Of a stretch of 64,000 nt of DNA, positions 27,742-37,020 are shown one piece after another (the stretch's first letter is position 1; each line of letters begins with the position of its first letter). The DNA lies in the NCBI GenBank assembly GCA_021604505.1, contig BQJC01000001.1:248001-312000 (forward strand). Reading direction: 5' to 3'. The position numbers were made by a program, and so were the translations under genes. Below the pieces are notes generated by a model that ran no database searches, was not told the origin of the DNA, and saw nothing but the letters and a program-made list of their open reading frames with translations. Origin of the DNA: Nitrospinaceae bacterium (lineage in GTDB: Bacteria; Nitrospinota; Nitrospinia; Nitrospinales; VA-1).

Positions 27742-28137
27742 ATGGCTAAAGGAAAAGTGCTGGTGGTTGATGATGAAGCAGATGTGAGAGACGTAATCCG
27801 CCTTCACCTGGAAGGGGCAGGGTATAATATCCTGGAAGCCGAAAATGGTGAAATGGCCATCGCTAATCTTCGTGAAGAAGATAATATGGTCAATGTCGGG
27901 CTCATTTTATGCGACATTCGCATGCCAAAGGTCAATGGCATTGAATGCATCCAGTTTTTAAGCCGTGAAGCTCCAGGAATCCCGGTGGTCGTCGTTACCG
28001 GATACCCCGACACGGAAATGGCTACCTCATTGCTGAAGAATGGCGTCAAAGATTATTTGGTCAAGCCGGTGGAGAAGGAGAAACTCCTAAAAACGGTGGA
28101 AAAAATCGTTGCCGCAGGCAAGGGTATCGGGCTTTAG
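27742..28137 (+). CDS. CheY-like single-domain response regulator
   Basis: 131 residues: a lone receiver with VLVVDDEADVRD, phospho-Asp in GLILCDIRMPKVNG, Thr in VVVTGYPD and the conserved Lys in DYLVKPVEKEKL. There is no output domain, so it probably acts by protein contact or as a phosphorelay shuttle. It is a close paralogue of the receiver at 60382-60777 (same length, shared EDNMVNVGLILCDIRMPKVNG-type core), unlike the NarL regulator next door. It is transcribed just before the tetrahaem cytochrome gene. Confidence 0.9.
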   Translation: MAKGKVLVVDDEADVRDVIRLHLEGAGYNILEAENGEMAIANLREEDNMVNVGLILCDIRMPKVNGIECIQFLSREAPGIPVVVVTGYPDTEMATSLLKNGVKDYLVKPVEKEKLLKTVEKIVAAGKGIGL

Positions 28138-28310
28138 TGGGCTTCCACCATTTTTTACGGAATATTTCTTCGGATTTTTCATCAAGAGAATAAAGAGGAG
28201 CTGGCTCTATTAATTATCAAACCAGGAAATCAAAATACATATGCTGATTGGTTTTAATGCCGCAGCTCCTCTTGTTCGTCTTGTGAAAACTTTAAAAAAG
28301 GATTCAGGTT

Positions 28311-29744
28311 ATGAAGTTCGCAAAGGCTGCCCCATTCTCTTTTTCAACTGCGTTTCAAAAAAATGTTTGTTTATCCTTTTTCATTTTATTGCTCATTCCC
28401 GGATTTATTTCCACAGGGCATGCGGAGCAGGCCGCAAAAATCATCAATGAGCAGTGTGCCGCCTGTCACCGCCTTTCCGGAGAAGCCAAATCGAGGTTTG
28501 AACTTCAAGCTCCCGATTTGATGTGGGCGGGTGTCAAATTCAAACGTCCCTGGCTGGTGAGTTTCCTGACGGGTCAACAAGAAAATATTTATCAGAAAAA
28601 TTATCGATGGGATGAAACGATCCAGCCCGCGAAACATTTGGCTTTATCCAGAACCGATGCTGAGGCGGTTGCTGACTACATCAAAAAGAATTTGCGGGAC
28701 CCCAGAGTGAAAAAAGATGCGATCGACCTCACGCACTTCACCGAACTTCAGGCTTCCTTTGGCAGGCAGTTATTTATAGAACATTCATGCACCGGGTGCC
28801 ACCAGATCATGGACAACGGCAAAAAAGTGGGTGGTCCCCAGAGCACCTCCATGTTCAATTCGGGAAAACGGTTGGACAAGGACTGGATTCTCCGCTTCAA
28901 CTCGAATCCCCCGGATTTTGTTCCCCACAGTGGAGAATTTGTGGCGGACGTGAGCGAATTGGGACTCCATTACGTTACGGGTTTTCTGGCTACAGAGGGA
29001 GATGATAGCTTTAAATTTTACGAACCCTGGAAGAACGGTCATTTCAAAAATGCCGACACCAATCGAGGAGGGGTCATTTATAAGGAATATTGCATGCAGT
29101 GTCATGGTGCGAAAGGAGAGGGGGACGGTCCCGCCGCATCCGGGTTGGAACCCAAACCTGCGATTCACGCAAAAATGGCGATGGATCAAATGCCTCTGGA
29201 TTACCTCTACAACGTGGTTTATTACGGAGGCAAAGCCGTTGGGAAATCCCCATATATGCCTTATTGGGGGCTGACCCTCGGAGAACAGGGAGTGGCGGAC
29301 GTCATCTCTTATATGCAGGAAACCTTCAAAGGAGAGGAAGAAGTCGCCGTGTCTCCGGGCAACAAGGCAGTTGCTTCCGGCCTTTGTCCTCAGCCACGCA
29401 AGACCAAAAAAGCGCCGTCAAAGTTTCTGAAGAAGCAGAATCCTCTGAAACCCTCCGCGGAAAATGTCAAGACGGGAGAATCGCTGTTTCAGAAAAAAGC
29501 GAAACCTCTGGCCTGCGCTCAGTGCCATGGGAAAACGGGCAATGGTATGGGACCTCTGGGGGGAGGACTGAATCCGAAACCGCGGAATTTCACCTGCTCC
29601 GAAACCATGAAAGAACTGGAAGATGGACAATTATTCTGGGTCATCAAAAATGGATCTTCAGGTACAGGCATGATGGCATACCAGGGCCTCAAGGACGATG
29701 AGATCTGGAAACTGGTTCTTTATCTCAGAGAGTTTGCGAAATAA
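28311..29744 (+). CDS. Exported tetrahaem c-type cytochrome
   Basis: 477 residues. A signal peptide (SFFILLLIPGFISTGHA-EQ) is followed by four CxxCH haem sites: CAACH, CTGCH, CMQCH and CAQCH. They sit in repeated cytochrome-c modules with NG-x-MP and GEGDGP features, several with Met as possible sixth ligand (GPLGGGLNPKPRNF and MMAYQGLKDDEIW resemble the class I pattern). It is a periplasmic electron carrier, perhaps in a respiratory or detoxification chain. The next gene encodes a secreted partner, and GAF kinases flank both. Confidence 0.88.
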   Translation: MKFAKAAPFSFSTAFQKNVCLSFFILLLIPGFISTGHAEQAAKIINEQCAACHRLSGEAKSRFELQAPDLMWAGVKFKRPWLVSFLTGQQENIYQKNYRWDETIQPAKHLALSRTDAEAVADYIKKNLRDPRVKKDAIDLTHFTELQASFGRQLFIEHSCTGCHQIMDNGKKVGGPQSTSMFNSGKRLDKDWILRFNSNPPDFVPHSGEFVADVSELGLHYVTGFLATEGDDSFKFYEPWKNGHFKNADTNRGGVIYKEYCMQCHGAKGEGDGPAASGLEPKPAIHAKMAMDQMPLDYLYNVVYYGGKAVGKSPYMPYWGLTLGEQGVADVISYMQETFKGEEEVAVSPGNKAVASGLCPQPRKTKKAPSKFLKKQNPLKPSAENVKTGESLFQKKAKPLACAQCHGKTGNGMGPLGGGLNPKPRNFTCSETMKELEDGQLFWVIKNGSSGTGMMAYQGLKDDEIWKLVLYLREFAK

Positions 29745-29855
29745 AAGAAAAGCGTTTCGAACCTTCAAGCATTGTCGGCATGGTGGGTTCGGACTCTGTT
29801 TTCCAGTTTCCGCAATTAAGGCTGAAAAAGTTATATTCGTTGGAGACAAATTAAA

Positions 29856-30635
29856 ATGAACAAATGGACAGTTTTAAAAACTTCGGGTGTGTTGTTCATG
29901 ATCTTTAGTTTAGCAGATATCTGCTGGGCGGAGCCAACCGACATCACCGTCCGGGTGATCAGCCGGGACGCCAAATTCATCGGCACCAGTATGGGTGGAG
30001 TCTTGGTCACCGTCAGTGACGCTCAAACAGGCGAAATTCTTTCGCAGGGAAAAACAGCCGGCGGCACCGGAGACACCAACCGTATTATTAAACAGCCCCA
30101 CAAACGAGGGGTTCCGTTGTCTACAGAGAGCGCGGCAAAGTTTTCGGCCACACTTGAATTAAAGGAACCGCGTCTTATCGAAGTGACGGCCTTCGGCCCT
30201 TTGGGACAGCGTCAAGGGGCCAATCGCGTATCTGCCGTTCAGTGGGTGGTTCCCGGCAAACATTTGACAGGTGGCGACGGCTGGCTCCTTGAAATGCCGG
30301 GATTCATCGTCGATGTATTGGCGCCTCCCACGCACTTGAAATTAAAGGGAACACCGCAGACGGTGGAACTCAAGGCGAAGGTGACGATGATGTGCGGATG
30401 TCCCATCGAACCCGGGGGGTTTTGGGATGCGAACCGCTATGAAGTCACAGCTCTTATCAGGAAAAATGGTGAACCTTTCGGAAAAGCCTTATTGAAGTAC
30501 GCGGGAGCGACCAGTCAGTTTGCGGGAACAATGAAAGTGGAAGCGCCTGGAACTTATGAAGCTGTTGTCTATGCCTACGATTCCTCCAATGGAAACACCG
30601 GGTTGGATAAAGTGACATTTGTAGTTTCCAGGTAA
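29856..30635 (+). CDS. Exported protein of unknown function
   Basis: 259 residues with a signal peptide (LFMIFSLADICWA-EP). Beta-rich mature part with an Ig-like appearance (DITVRVISRDAKFIGTSMGG; DGWLLEMPGFIVDVLAPP). A short MMCGCPIEPGGFWDANRY motif, with two Cys as CxC, is the best candidate for a functional site, perhaps a metal or haem-related contact. It follows the tetrahaem cytochrome by 111 bases, so a joint periplasmic electron-transfer role is plausible. I do not recognise the family. Confidence 0.65.
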   Translation: MNKWTVLKTSGVLFMIFSLADICWAEPTDITVRVISRDAKFIGTSMGGVLVTVSDAQTGEILSQGKTAGGTGDTNRIIKQPHKRGVPLSTESAAKFSATLELKEPRLIEVTAFGPLGQRQGANRVSAVQWVVPGKHLTGGDGWLLEMPGFIVDVLAPPTHLKLKGTPQTVELKAKVTMMCGCPIEPGGFWDANRYEVTALIRKNGEPFGKALLKYAGATSQFAGTMKVEAPGTYEAVVYAYDSSNGNTGLDKVTFVVSR

Positions 30636-30689
30636 TTTGCAGGAGGGAATGCACGGATTTAGGAGAGAAGTTTTTATGAGGATGGAGTT

Positions 30690-31946
30690 ATGAAAAAATT
30701 GAAAGAAGAAACCGTAATTAAACAGCGGGACGAGGAGTACAGGGTTTTGCACAATGTTGCTAAATCTCTCCAATCCACCGACGGCATGGAAGCCATGCTC
30801 AACGAAGCGATAAAAGCCATCGTGGAGTACGGAGAGCTGAAGGTTGAGTATAAGGCTGGAATTTTTCTGGTCGATGAAGAAAAACGCGTTTTGAATCTTT
30901 TCACCTGTATTGGCGAATTTACAGAAGAATTTCTCGAAAGAGAGAAAGTGGTTTCCTTCGGAGAATGCCTGTGCGGGCGTGCAGCGGCGTCGGGAGAAAT
31001 GATGATCAGTAATAATTGCTTTTCAGACGACCGCCACGACCGTCAATTCAAAGGAATGACAGCTCACGGGCATTATATTGTGCCCCTGAAAAGCCGAGCC
31101 AAGCTGGTAGGAATTTTATTTCTCTACACCGATCCCGATCCGCCGTGGTTCGAGCGCAGTCAGGAGATTTTACTGTCCATGGGAAGCCTGATCGCCGACG
31201 CCATAGAAAGACAGCACGCCGAAGAAGAGATCCGTAGAACAAATAAAAAGTTGATCGAATTGAATGAGCTTAAAAATAAATTTCTCGGTATCGCGGCCCA
31301 CGATCTACGCAATCCCTTGTACCTAATTCGTTCCTTCAGTGAAATATTGAAGGATGGTTCAGTCGGCAGTGTGAATGAAAAACAGCGTGATATGTTGAAA
31401 AAAATATTTAATTCCAGCGATTTCATGGGAGCTTTACTGAACAACCTTCTGGATATCTCAAAAATTGAAAGTGGAAAGATCGAATTGCATAAAGAAGTCC
31501 AGGATTTTAATGGGCTGGTCAACAAGCAGGTCGAGTTGAACCGGTTGATCGCACAAAAAAAGAATATCCAGCTGCATTTCGATCCAGAGAATATCCCTCC
31601 AATCTCTTTTGATACGAATGCGATGGTTCAGGTCATGGGGAATTTCATCGGCAACGCCATAAAATTCTCACCCCCCAACACCCATATTCACGTGACCACG
31701 GAAAACTTGAAAAATGCAATCCGCTTTTCCGTTCACGATGAAGGGCCGGGAATTTCAAAAGAAGATCAGCAACTATTGTTTGGCGAATTTCAAACCCTGA
31801 GCGCAAAACCCACCGGTGGAGAAAAATCTACAGGTCTCGGTCTGGCCATCGTCAAAAAGCTGGTTCTTCTTCATGAAGGGGAGGTGGGCGTTTCCAGCGA
31901 ATTGGGAAAAGGCAGTACCTTTTATTTCACCCTGCCCAAGGAATAG
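30690..31946 (+). CDS. GAF-domain HisKA sensor histidine kinase
   Basis: 418 residues, soluble. The GAF domain (about 15-180) is a paralogue of that in the kinase at 25343: FGECLCGRAAASGE, SNNCFSDDRHDRQFKGMTAHGHYIVPLKSR. It is followed by a classical HisKA box AAHDLRNPLYLI and an HATPase domain (NFIGNAIKFSPPN, DEGPGISKEDQQLLFGEF, STGLGLAIVKKL). Unlike its sister it is of the bacterial HPK1 type, so the same sensor was joined to two different kinase cores. No adjacent regulator; the CheY-like receivers at 27742 or 60382 are possible partners. Confidence 0.9.
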   Translation: MKKLKEETVIKQRDEEYRVLHNVAKSLQSTDGMEAMLNEAIKAIVEYGELKVEYKAGIFLVDEEKRVLNLFTCIGEFTEEFLEREKVVSFGECLCGRAAASGEMMISNNCFSDDRHDRQFKGMTAHGHYIVPLKSRAKLVGILFLYTDPDPPWFERSQEILLSMGSLIADAIERQHAEEEIRRTNKKLIELNELKNKFLGIAAHDLRNPLYLIRSFSEILKDGSVGSVNEKQRDMLKKIFNSSDFMGALLNNLLDISKIESGKIELHKEVQDFNGLVNKQVELNRLIAQKKNIQLHFDPENIPPISFDTNAMVQVMGNFIGNAIKFSPPNTHIHVTTENLKNAIRFSVHDEGPGISKEDQQLLFGEFQTLSAKPTGGEKSTGLGLAIVKKLVLLHEGEVGVSSELGKGSTFYFTLPKE

Positions 31947-32156
31947 AAACAAAATTTCCGATCATTTGGAAAACCCTTGTATTTCCGCCCTTCAACGAAT
32001 AACCCCCATCGACCACCCCGGTTATATGATGCAATAATGATGATTGTAATTGCCCTTGTATAACCATTTGTTATATAATGGTTTATGTTGTATCTGGAAG
32101 GATTTTCGGGATAAGCGCTAAGGAAATTTGTCTTTCGCTTTGTATAGGATCGCACC

Positions 32157-32408
32157 ATGGATTTTTTTGCCACAGAACAGATTTGGGGAGTCTTCCTATT
32201 TGGTATGGGAGCGGGAGTGCTGAGTCTGTGCAGCCGCTGGGAACGTCAAGACGAGGAGTGGCTTAAGAACCCGAGAAACAAATATAAAAAATGCCGAAGA
32301 AAAAGCGATTTTGCCATCCCCACCACGGTTCGTGGAATGCTCATGACCCTCACCGGAAGCCTGCTATCTTTTACCGGCATCACGATGTTTTTTCTTTATA
32401 TTCAATGA
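32157..32408 (+). CDS. Small two-TM membrane protein
   Basis: 83 residues with two hydrophobic segments, IWGVFLFGMGAGVLSLC near the N-terminus and MLMTLTGSLLSFTGITMFFLY near the C-terminus. They are joined by a basic loop rich in Lys/Arg, which should be cytoplasmic. The start has AGGA upstream. There is no recognisable family. A TATAAT (about 32076) with TTGCCC 18 bases earlier is a possible promoter. The opposite strand carries a convergent gene ending 52 bases on. Confidence 0.6.
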   Translation: MDFFATEQIWGVFLFGMGAGVLSLCSRWERQDEEWLKNPRNKYKKCRRKSDFAIPTTVRGMLMTLTGSLLSFTGITMFFLYIQ

Positions 32409-32459
32409 GGTTCTCCACACGAGTCCTATTTCTTCATCCCCACGCAAAAGTTTTCACAA

Positions 32460-33428
32460 TCAAAAGGGCCAGAACCCCTGCTTCTTATCCGTGAGCAGAG
32501 TGGCGACAGGTTCTTTTTCGAACATCACCGGATAGTGACGCAAGGTGACGAGATACCCGTCCTTAGGCGAGCAATATTCCTCAAGGGTTTCCCCGGAATA
32601 AATCTCCCTCAATTCCCCAAGCTTTTGTCCCTGTTTTAGAAAACTTCCTACAGAAACTTCTGGAATGAACATTCCAGCGTGGGATGAAACGATACGATGC
32701 TGGCCGTTCACCGGATAAATTTGCAGCTCGGTTTTATCCTTCTTTTTTTGCGTAAATGAAAGGACGCCCGTATGGATCATTAATTCCACGAGACCGCCAA
32801 ACAGGGAATCTCCCAATGCCCGGTCTAAAGCGCCGGGTTTTCCGGCAGAGAGAATGAGGGCGTGGACGTTGTTTTCCAGCCAGTGAGAAAACAGACTCAC
32901 CTTGAACGTTGGCGTCTGAGAAAGTTCCTGGACCACCTCCAATCCCAGGCATTCCGCCATCCTTTTAGTGGGGCGGTCGGGATCGTATAATTGTATGTGG
33001 GGTGCGTCATCATAATGATGATGCGCCGTTTTGAGCACAATGGCATGTGTGGAATCCGCCGTGTGAGTGAAGAGGGATCGGGTGATCTGTTCTGCGACCT
33101 CCCCCTTTTCGTTTCCGGGAAAAGCCAGGTCGAGATCCAGATCGTCAAACGACCACAACCTTTCGCCCGACTGCACCGCATGGATGTTGACCACCGGAAA
33201 TATTTGCACTCTTCCCGTTAATTTGAAACCGGGTTCCTTGTTGGCTGCGACCCCATCCAAAAAGCGGGTCAGGAGGGAATTGATATAAAGTCCGTTGACC
33301 TGATCGCCGTGCATACCGCTGACGATGGAAAGGATGCTGTCCGGGGATGCACCGCTTTCCCAGGAATTTTTACAAAGCGAAACCGTGCCGCCAAAGGGAG
33401 ACGAAATGGACAAAAGAGTTTCTTTCAC
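32460..33428 (-). CDS. AstE/AspA-family protein lacking metal ligands
   Basis: 322 residues, same fold family as its neighbour at 33425 (succinylglutamate desuccinylase/aspartoacylase). The zinc site normally reads HGDE; here it is GMHGDQVNG, with Gln for the Glu ligand. The second metal-site block that is VDIHAS in the sister reads LKTAHHHYDD here. The C-terminal barrel-sandwich-like domain (SVGSFLKQGQKLGELREIYSGE, GYLVTLRHYPV) is retained. It is probably not a normal deacylase; a regulatory subunit or altered activity is possible. Its start overlaps the sister stop by four bases (ATGA), so they are translationally coupled and may form a heteromer. Confidence 0.8.
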   Translation of the reverse strand: MKETLLSISSPFGGTVSLCKNSWESGASPDSILSIVSGMHGDQVNGLYINSLLTRFLDGVAANKEPGFKLTGRVQIFPVVNIHAVQSGERLWSFDDLDLDLAFPGNEKGEVAEQITRSLFTHTADSTHAIVLKTAHHHYDDAPHIQLYDPDRPTKRMAECLGLEVVQELSQTPTFKVSLFSHWLENNVHALILSAGKPGALDRALGDSLFGGLVELMIHTGVLSFTQKKKDKTELQIYPVNGQHRIVSSHAGMFIPEVSVGSFLKQGQKLGELREIYSGETLEEYCSPKDGYLVTLRHYPVMFEKEPVATLLTDKKQGFWPF

Positions 33429-34390
33429 TTAGGACCGGCTTCTTTCAATGCGATTCGGGCCAGCGGCGACCCTTGATAGGTCACCGGTTGTTCCCGCAGG
33501 GTGAACAGCATGCCCTCTGCAGGAGAGGTTACGATTTCAAGCGTTCTCCCTTGCACCGCATCGATGATCTTTCCAAGCGGATCCCCCTTGTTTACCTGAT
33601 CCCCCAAAGAAACGTCGCTGATGAACAATCCGGAATGGCTGGTCTGGACCAAAGCCACCTGTTTAGGATTGACCAGTAAAGGGGGTTTCACCTGGGGCGC
33701 GGGGCTCGTAGACTTGAGGACGCCCGTTTTCCGTAGCAGGTTCATCATTCCCATCAAAATCTGCCCGCAATGGTTTTGGTGAATGCGGAGGCAGATACCC
33801 GTTTCGACGACCAGGGTGGGAGTTTTTCTGCGATTGAGGTTATAGCCCAGCGTCGATTCGAAGACCGGAGCCGAGGGATGCACCCAGATCAGGTCCGTGT
33901 TACACAGTTCGGCAAGCGGGATGAGCTTTTTATCAAACTCCTCAATGATGCGGATTTGCGGAAGTTCGTTGAGGTGCAGATTGCTGGCATGAATATCAAC
34001 AACGATGTCTGAAGAAGCTTGCAATTCATCGAGCAGTGTCTGGGCAAACCCTGTTGTCAAAGAACCATTGCCGTCTCCCCCCATTTGCCGGTTCAGGTCA
34101 CTTTGAAAGAAAGGCCAGAGCCTGGAGGTGCTTCTCAGCGCCTCAGGGTTCACAGCGGGGTAAACATGGACTTCGCCTTGAAACGCTTCGGGTTGAGTGT
34201 CCTTTAGATGTTGAAGGGTTTCGATGATCTGGTGGCAGAGGTACACCCCTTCCAGTTCGTCACCGTGCAGGCCCGCCACAAAGGAAATGCGTTTGACGGG
34301 TTTTTCCCGTGCGGCGCTGAAAGTCTGTTTGATAATCTCCACAGGTCCGCCCAGCGGACTTTTATATGATACGATGGTTTGTGTTTTCAA
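33425..34390 (-). CDS. AstE/AspA-family zinc carboxypeptidase-like deacylase
   Basis: 321 residues. It has intact metal ligands in AGLHGDELEG and VVDIHAS, and the family phrase LNRQMGG (as in NRxFPG). The C-terminal domain resembles that of aspartoacylase-like proteins: SLGDQVNKGDPLGKI, SPAEGMLFTLREQP. It would hydrolyse an N-acyl amino acid or related amide; the substrate is unknown. First gene of a coupled pair with the ligand-poor paralogue at 32460. No signal peptide. Confidence 0.85.
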   Translation of the reverse strand: MKTQTIVSYKSPLGGPVEIIKQTFSAAREKPVKRISFVAGLHGDELEGVYLCHQIIETLQHLKDTQPEAFQGEVHVYPAVNPEALRSTSRLWPFFQSDLNRQMGGDGNGSLTTGFAQTLLDELQASSDIVVDIHASNLHLNELPQIRIIEEFDKKLIPLAELCNTDLIWVHPSAPVFESTLGYNLNRRKTPTLVVETGICLRIHQNHCGQILMGMMNLLRKTGVLKSTSPAPQVKPPLLVNPKQVALVQTSHSGLFISDVSLGDQVNKGDPLGKIIDAVQGRTLEIVTSPAEGMLFTLREQPVTYQGSPLARIALKEAGPK

Positions 34391-34445
34391 TCCCTTGGTC
34401 TTTGTTGTGCGGTCGCGGGACGACGGGGTTGTCCCTCCGTCGATT

Positions 34446-35903
34446 TTATATTGCCTGCGGGTCGTTCTTCTTTTTGACCTGGATTTTTAAGGCGTCGATT
34501 TTTCGTTTGAGCGTGTTGCGGTTGATCCCCAGTGCCTTTGCCGTGGGTACCTGCTTGCCGGAATAATGGTCCAGAAGAATTTCGAACAGATGTTTTTCCA
34601 TCGATTGAACCAGACGGTCGTGCAGGTTGTCTTTTTCTTTCCATTGATTCTCGGACAGGTAATCCAGAATCAGTTGGTTTAACTTTTCCCCCCATAGATC
34701 GTTTGCAGAAGCGGTTTCTTTTTGCTCGTTCGCCAGATGATCGGGAAGGTGGTCCGGCAAAATAGGGCCGGAAAGGGCCAGGACCACAGCCCGTTTGATC
34801 ACGTTTTCCAACTCACGAATATTTCCCCGCCAGGAATAACCGGCAATCAGGCGTTCTGTCTCGGGCGAAAGATAAACTTTCCCCCGGGCCAGGCTGGATG
34901 AGAACTTGGTTAAAAAATGATTGGCCAATAAGGGCACATCTTCCAATCGCTCCCTTAAAGGCGGCATGTGGATGTGGGTGACGTTGAGACGATGATACAG
35001 GTCTTCCCGGAACCCTTTGCGCTCCATCAGCGCTTCCAGATCTTGGTTGGTGGCCGCGAGAATGCGAACATCCACGCGGACCGGTTCTTTTCCGCCGACC
35101 CGGTAAAATTCATGATCCTGCAAGGCACGTAAAATTTTTGCCTGCAGGGACAACTCCATGTCGCCGATTTCATCGAGGAATAGAGTGCCGTTGTTGGCCA
35201 GCTCAAATTTTCCATGTTTGAGTTCCCCGGCACCGGTGAAGGCGCCTTTTTCATGGCCAAACAATTCCGATTCCAGCAATTCCCTTGAAATCGCCGCGCA
35301 GTTGATACAGATGAAAGGTCGTTTGTTTCTTTTGGAATAATAGTGCAGGGCTCTCGCAACCATTTCTTTTCCGGTGCCGCTCTCTCCGGTAATGAGAACC
35401 GGGAGATCGGTTTCCGCCAACTGGCCGATGGCTTTAAAGACCGGTTGCATTTTTTTACTTTTGCCGATGATGGCATCCACCGTAAAATCGGCGGTCTCCT
35501 TTTCAGGCAGGGTTGCGGGCGGCGCCTGAATGCTTTCGCTGATCACGGCCTTGTCTACGAGGGCATAAATTTCGTCGAAGTCGAAGGGCTTGCTGATGTA
35601 GTCGGTGGCTCCCTTGCGCATCGCTTCGATGGTGTTATTCATCGTGTCCTGTGCGGTCATAACGACGACTCTGAGATCCTGTTTGGTTTCCTTGACCCGC
35701 TCCAGTAACTCCAGTCCCGTCAGACCCTCCATAAAGATATCCGTAAACACCACCAGATAGTCATTGTTTTGGATTTTATCGAGTGCCTGCTCGCCGCTGG
35801 GCACAGTGTCCACCTGGAAATCTCTTTTCTCCAGAGCTTTTTTGAACACCCAGCGGATGTTTTCCTCATCATCGACAATTAAAATTTTATAGGGTTTGTC
35901 CAT
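34446..35903 (-). CDS. NtrC-family sigma-54 response regulator
   Basis: About 485 residues from the ATG at 35903 (GTG at 35921 also in frame). The receiver has ILIVDDEENIR and phospho-Asp in VVFTDIFMEG. The AAA+ domain follows with Walker A GESGTGKE and the sigma-54 contact loop GAFTGA (HEKGAFTGAGE). A Fis-type HTH closes it: KALGINRNTLKRKIDAL. It activates sigma-54 promoters when phosphorylated by the PAS kinase gene just upstream (15 bases). It is a candidate, alongside the CHASE2 activator at 51024, for control of the sigma-54 regulon that starts at 39 kb. Confidence 0.92.
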   Translation of the reverse strand: MDKPYKILIVDDEENIRWVFKKALEKRDFQVDTVPSGEQALDKIQNNDYLVVFTDIFMEGLTGLELLERVKETKQDLRVVVMTAQDTMNNTIEAMRKGATDYISKPFDFDEIYALVDKAVISESIQAPPATLPEKETADFTVDAIIGKSKKMQPVFKAIGQLAETDLPVLITGESGTGKEMVARALHYYSKRNKRPFICINCAAISRELLESELFGHEKGAFTGAGELKHGKFELANNGTLFLDEIGDMELSLQAKILRALQDHEFYRVGGKEPVRVDVRILAATNQDLEALMERKGFREDLYHRLNVTHIHMPPLRERLEDVPLLANHFLTKFSSSLARGKVYLSPETERLIAGYSWRGNIRELENVIKRAVVLALSGPILPDHLPDHLANEQKETASANDLWGEKLNQLILDYLSENQWKEKDNLHDRLVQSMEKHLFEILLDHYSGKQVPTAKALGINRNTLKRKIDALKIQVKKKNDPQAI

Positions 35904-35917
35904 AATCGCGTATTTTA

Positions 35918-37018
35918 TCACCTTTGCCGGACAGGAAGAAATACCTGGACGGTGGTTCCGAGGCCTTCTTCGGTCGTGATTTTGATCTTTCCGCCATGGT
36001 TTTCAACGATCTTAAGGGAAATGGGAAGTCCCAGTCCACTGCCTTTGTTTTTGGTGGTGAACAGGGGCGTGAAGAGGTTTTTCATGGCGGTTTCGTTGAT
36101 TCCTGTCCCTGAATCGATGATCTCCACCACGATGCTTTGACCGGGAGTGGCATCGGGAGAGGGCTTGATGGCGTAACCGGTGCTGACCCGGGTGATCAAC
36201 TGGATTTTTCCTTTTTCGGATGAGGCTTCGACGGCATTTCGAATCAGGTTGAAAAAGACCTGTTTCAATTGGTCTTCATCGGCGTCAATGAGCGGCAGGC
36301 TGGGGTCGTAAACCTCCTCAAGCCGGATGCGCTTTTGGCCGACGGACTCCCGTTCGAGCAAAATAATATCGTTTAAAACTTTATGGATATTGATTTCATT
36401 TTTGTTCAGCTCCCTGGGGCGGGTGAAATCCATCATCCGTTCGATCAACCGGTTGATTCGGTCCACCTCGGAGATGACCACGTCGAGGTATTCCTGTTGC
36501 TCCGGGTTTTCCAATTCCTGCCTGAGCAATTGCGCCGAAGCTCGGATTCCTCCCAGCGGATTTCTAATTTCGTGGGCCATTCCCAACGCCAGGGATTCTA
36601 TATTGGTGAGGTGATCGAGATTGCGGGAAAACTGCTCCAGTTCCTTTAACAGGCTCATGTCCTTGACCAGAAGGAGAACCCCCTGGACTTGCCCTTTTTC
36701 ATCGAGAAACGGGGAAAGGGTCAGGTTGACCGGAAAGAATGCAGGACGGTTTTTTTGGAATCCCCGGCATTCCACATCGCGGTAGGAAGCGCCTGTGGTC
36801 AAAACCTGTTGAATTTTGTTTTGCATCTCCGGCTGATCCGGAAACAGTTGGGAAAGAGGCTGGCCTTCAAAGGAATCCTTGGACTGGCGGAACATCTCTT
36901 CGATGACCGGGTTGCCTTTTTGGATCGTCAAGTCCTGGGAGACTAGAAGAATGCCATCGATGAGTGAGGAGAATATATTCTGAAGCAAACCGGGAGATTT
37001 TTCAGGAGGGGCGGCCAA
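35918..37018 (-). CDS. NtrB-type PAS sensor histidine kinase
   Basis: 366 residues, start TTG at 37018, no membrane segments. A PAS domain (IFSSLIDGILLVSQDLTIQKGN) is followed by HisKA with GMAHEIRNPLGGIRASAQLL and HATPase with NLIRNAVEAS and DSGTGI and KGSGLGLPISLKIV. It phosphorylates the NtrC-like regulator directly downstream. It begins two bases after the stop of the FmdB-like gene. As in the NtrB/GlnL class the sensor input is cytoplasmic. Confidence 0.88.
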   Translation of the reverse strand: MAAPPEKSPGLLQNIFSSLIDGILLVSQDLTIQKGNPVIEEMFRQSKDSFEGQPLSQLFPDQPEMQNKIQQVLTTGASYRDVECRGFQKNRPAFFPVNLTLSPFLDEKGQVQGVLLLVKDMSLLKELEQFSRNLDHLTNIESLALGMAHEIRNPLGGIRASAQLLRQELENPEQQEYLDVVISEVDRINRLIERMMDFTRPRELNKNEINIHKVLNDIILLERESVGQKRIRLEEVYDPSLPLIDADEDQLKQVFFNLIRNAVEASSEKGKIQLITRVSTGYAIKPSPDATPGQSIVVEIIDSGTGINETAMKNLFTPLFTTKNKGSGLGLPISLKIVENHGGKIKITTEEGLGTTVQVFLPVRQR

Positions 37019-37020
37019 AA

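Noticed and set aside
28249-28268. GG-N10-GC pair before the tetrahaem cytochrome as sigma-54 promoter
   Set aside because: Only the GG and GC fit; CAC and TTGC parts are missing and no dyad lies upstream.
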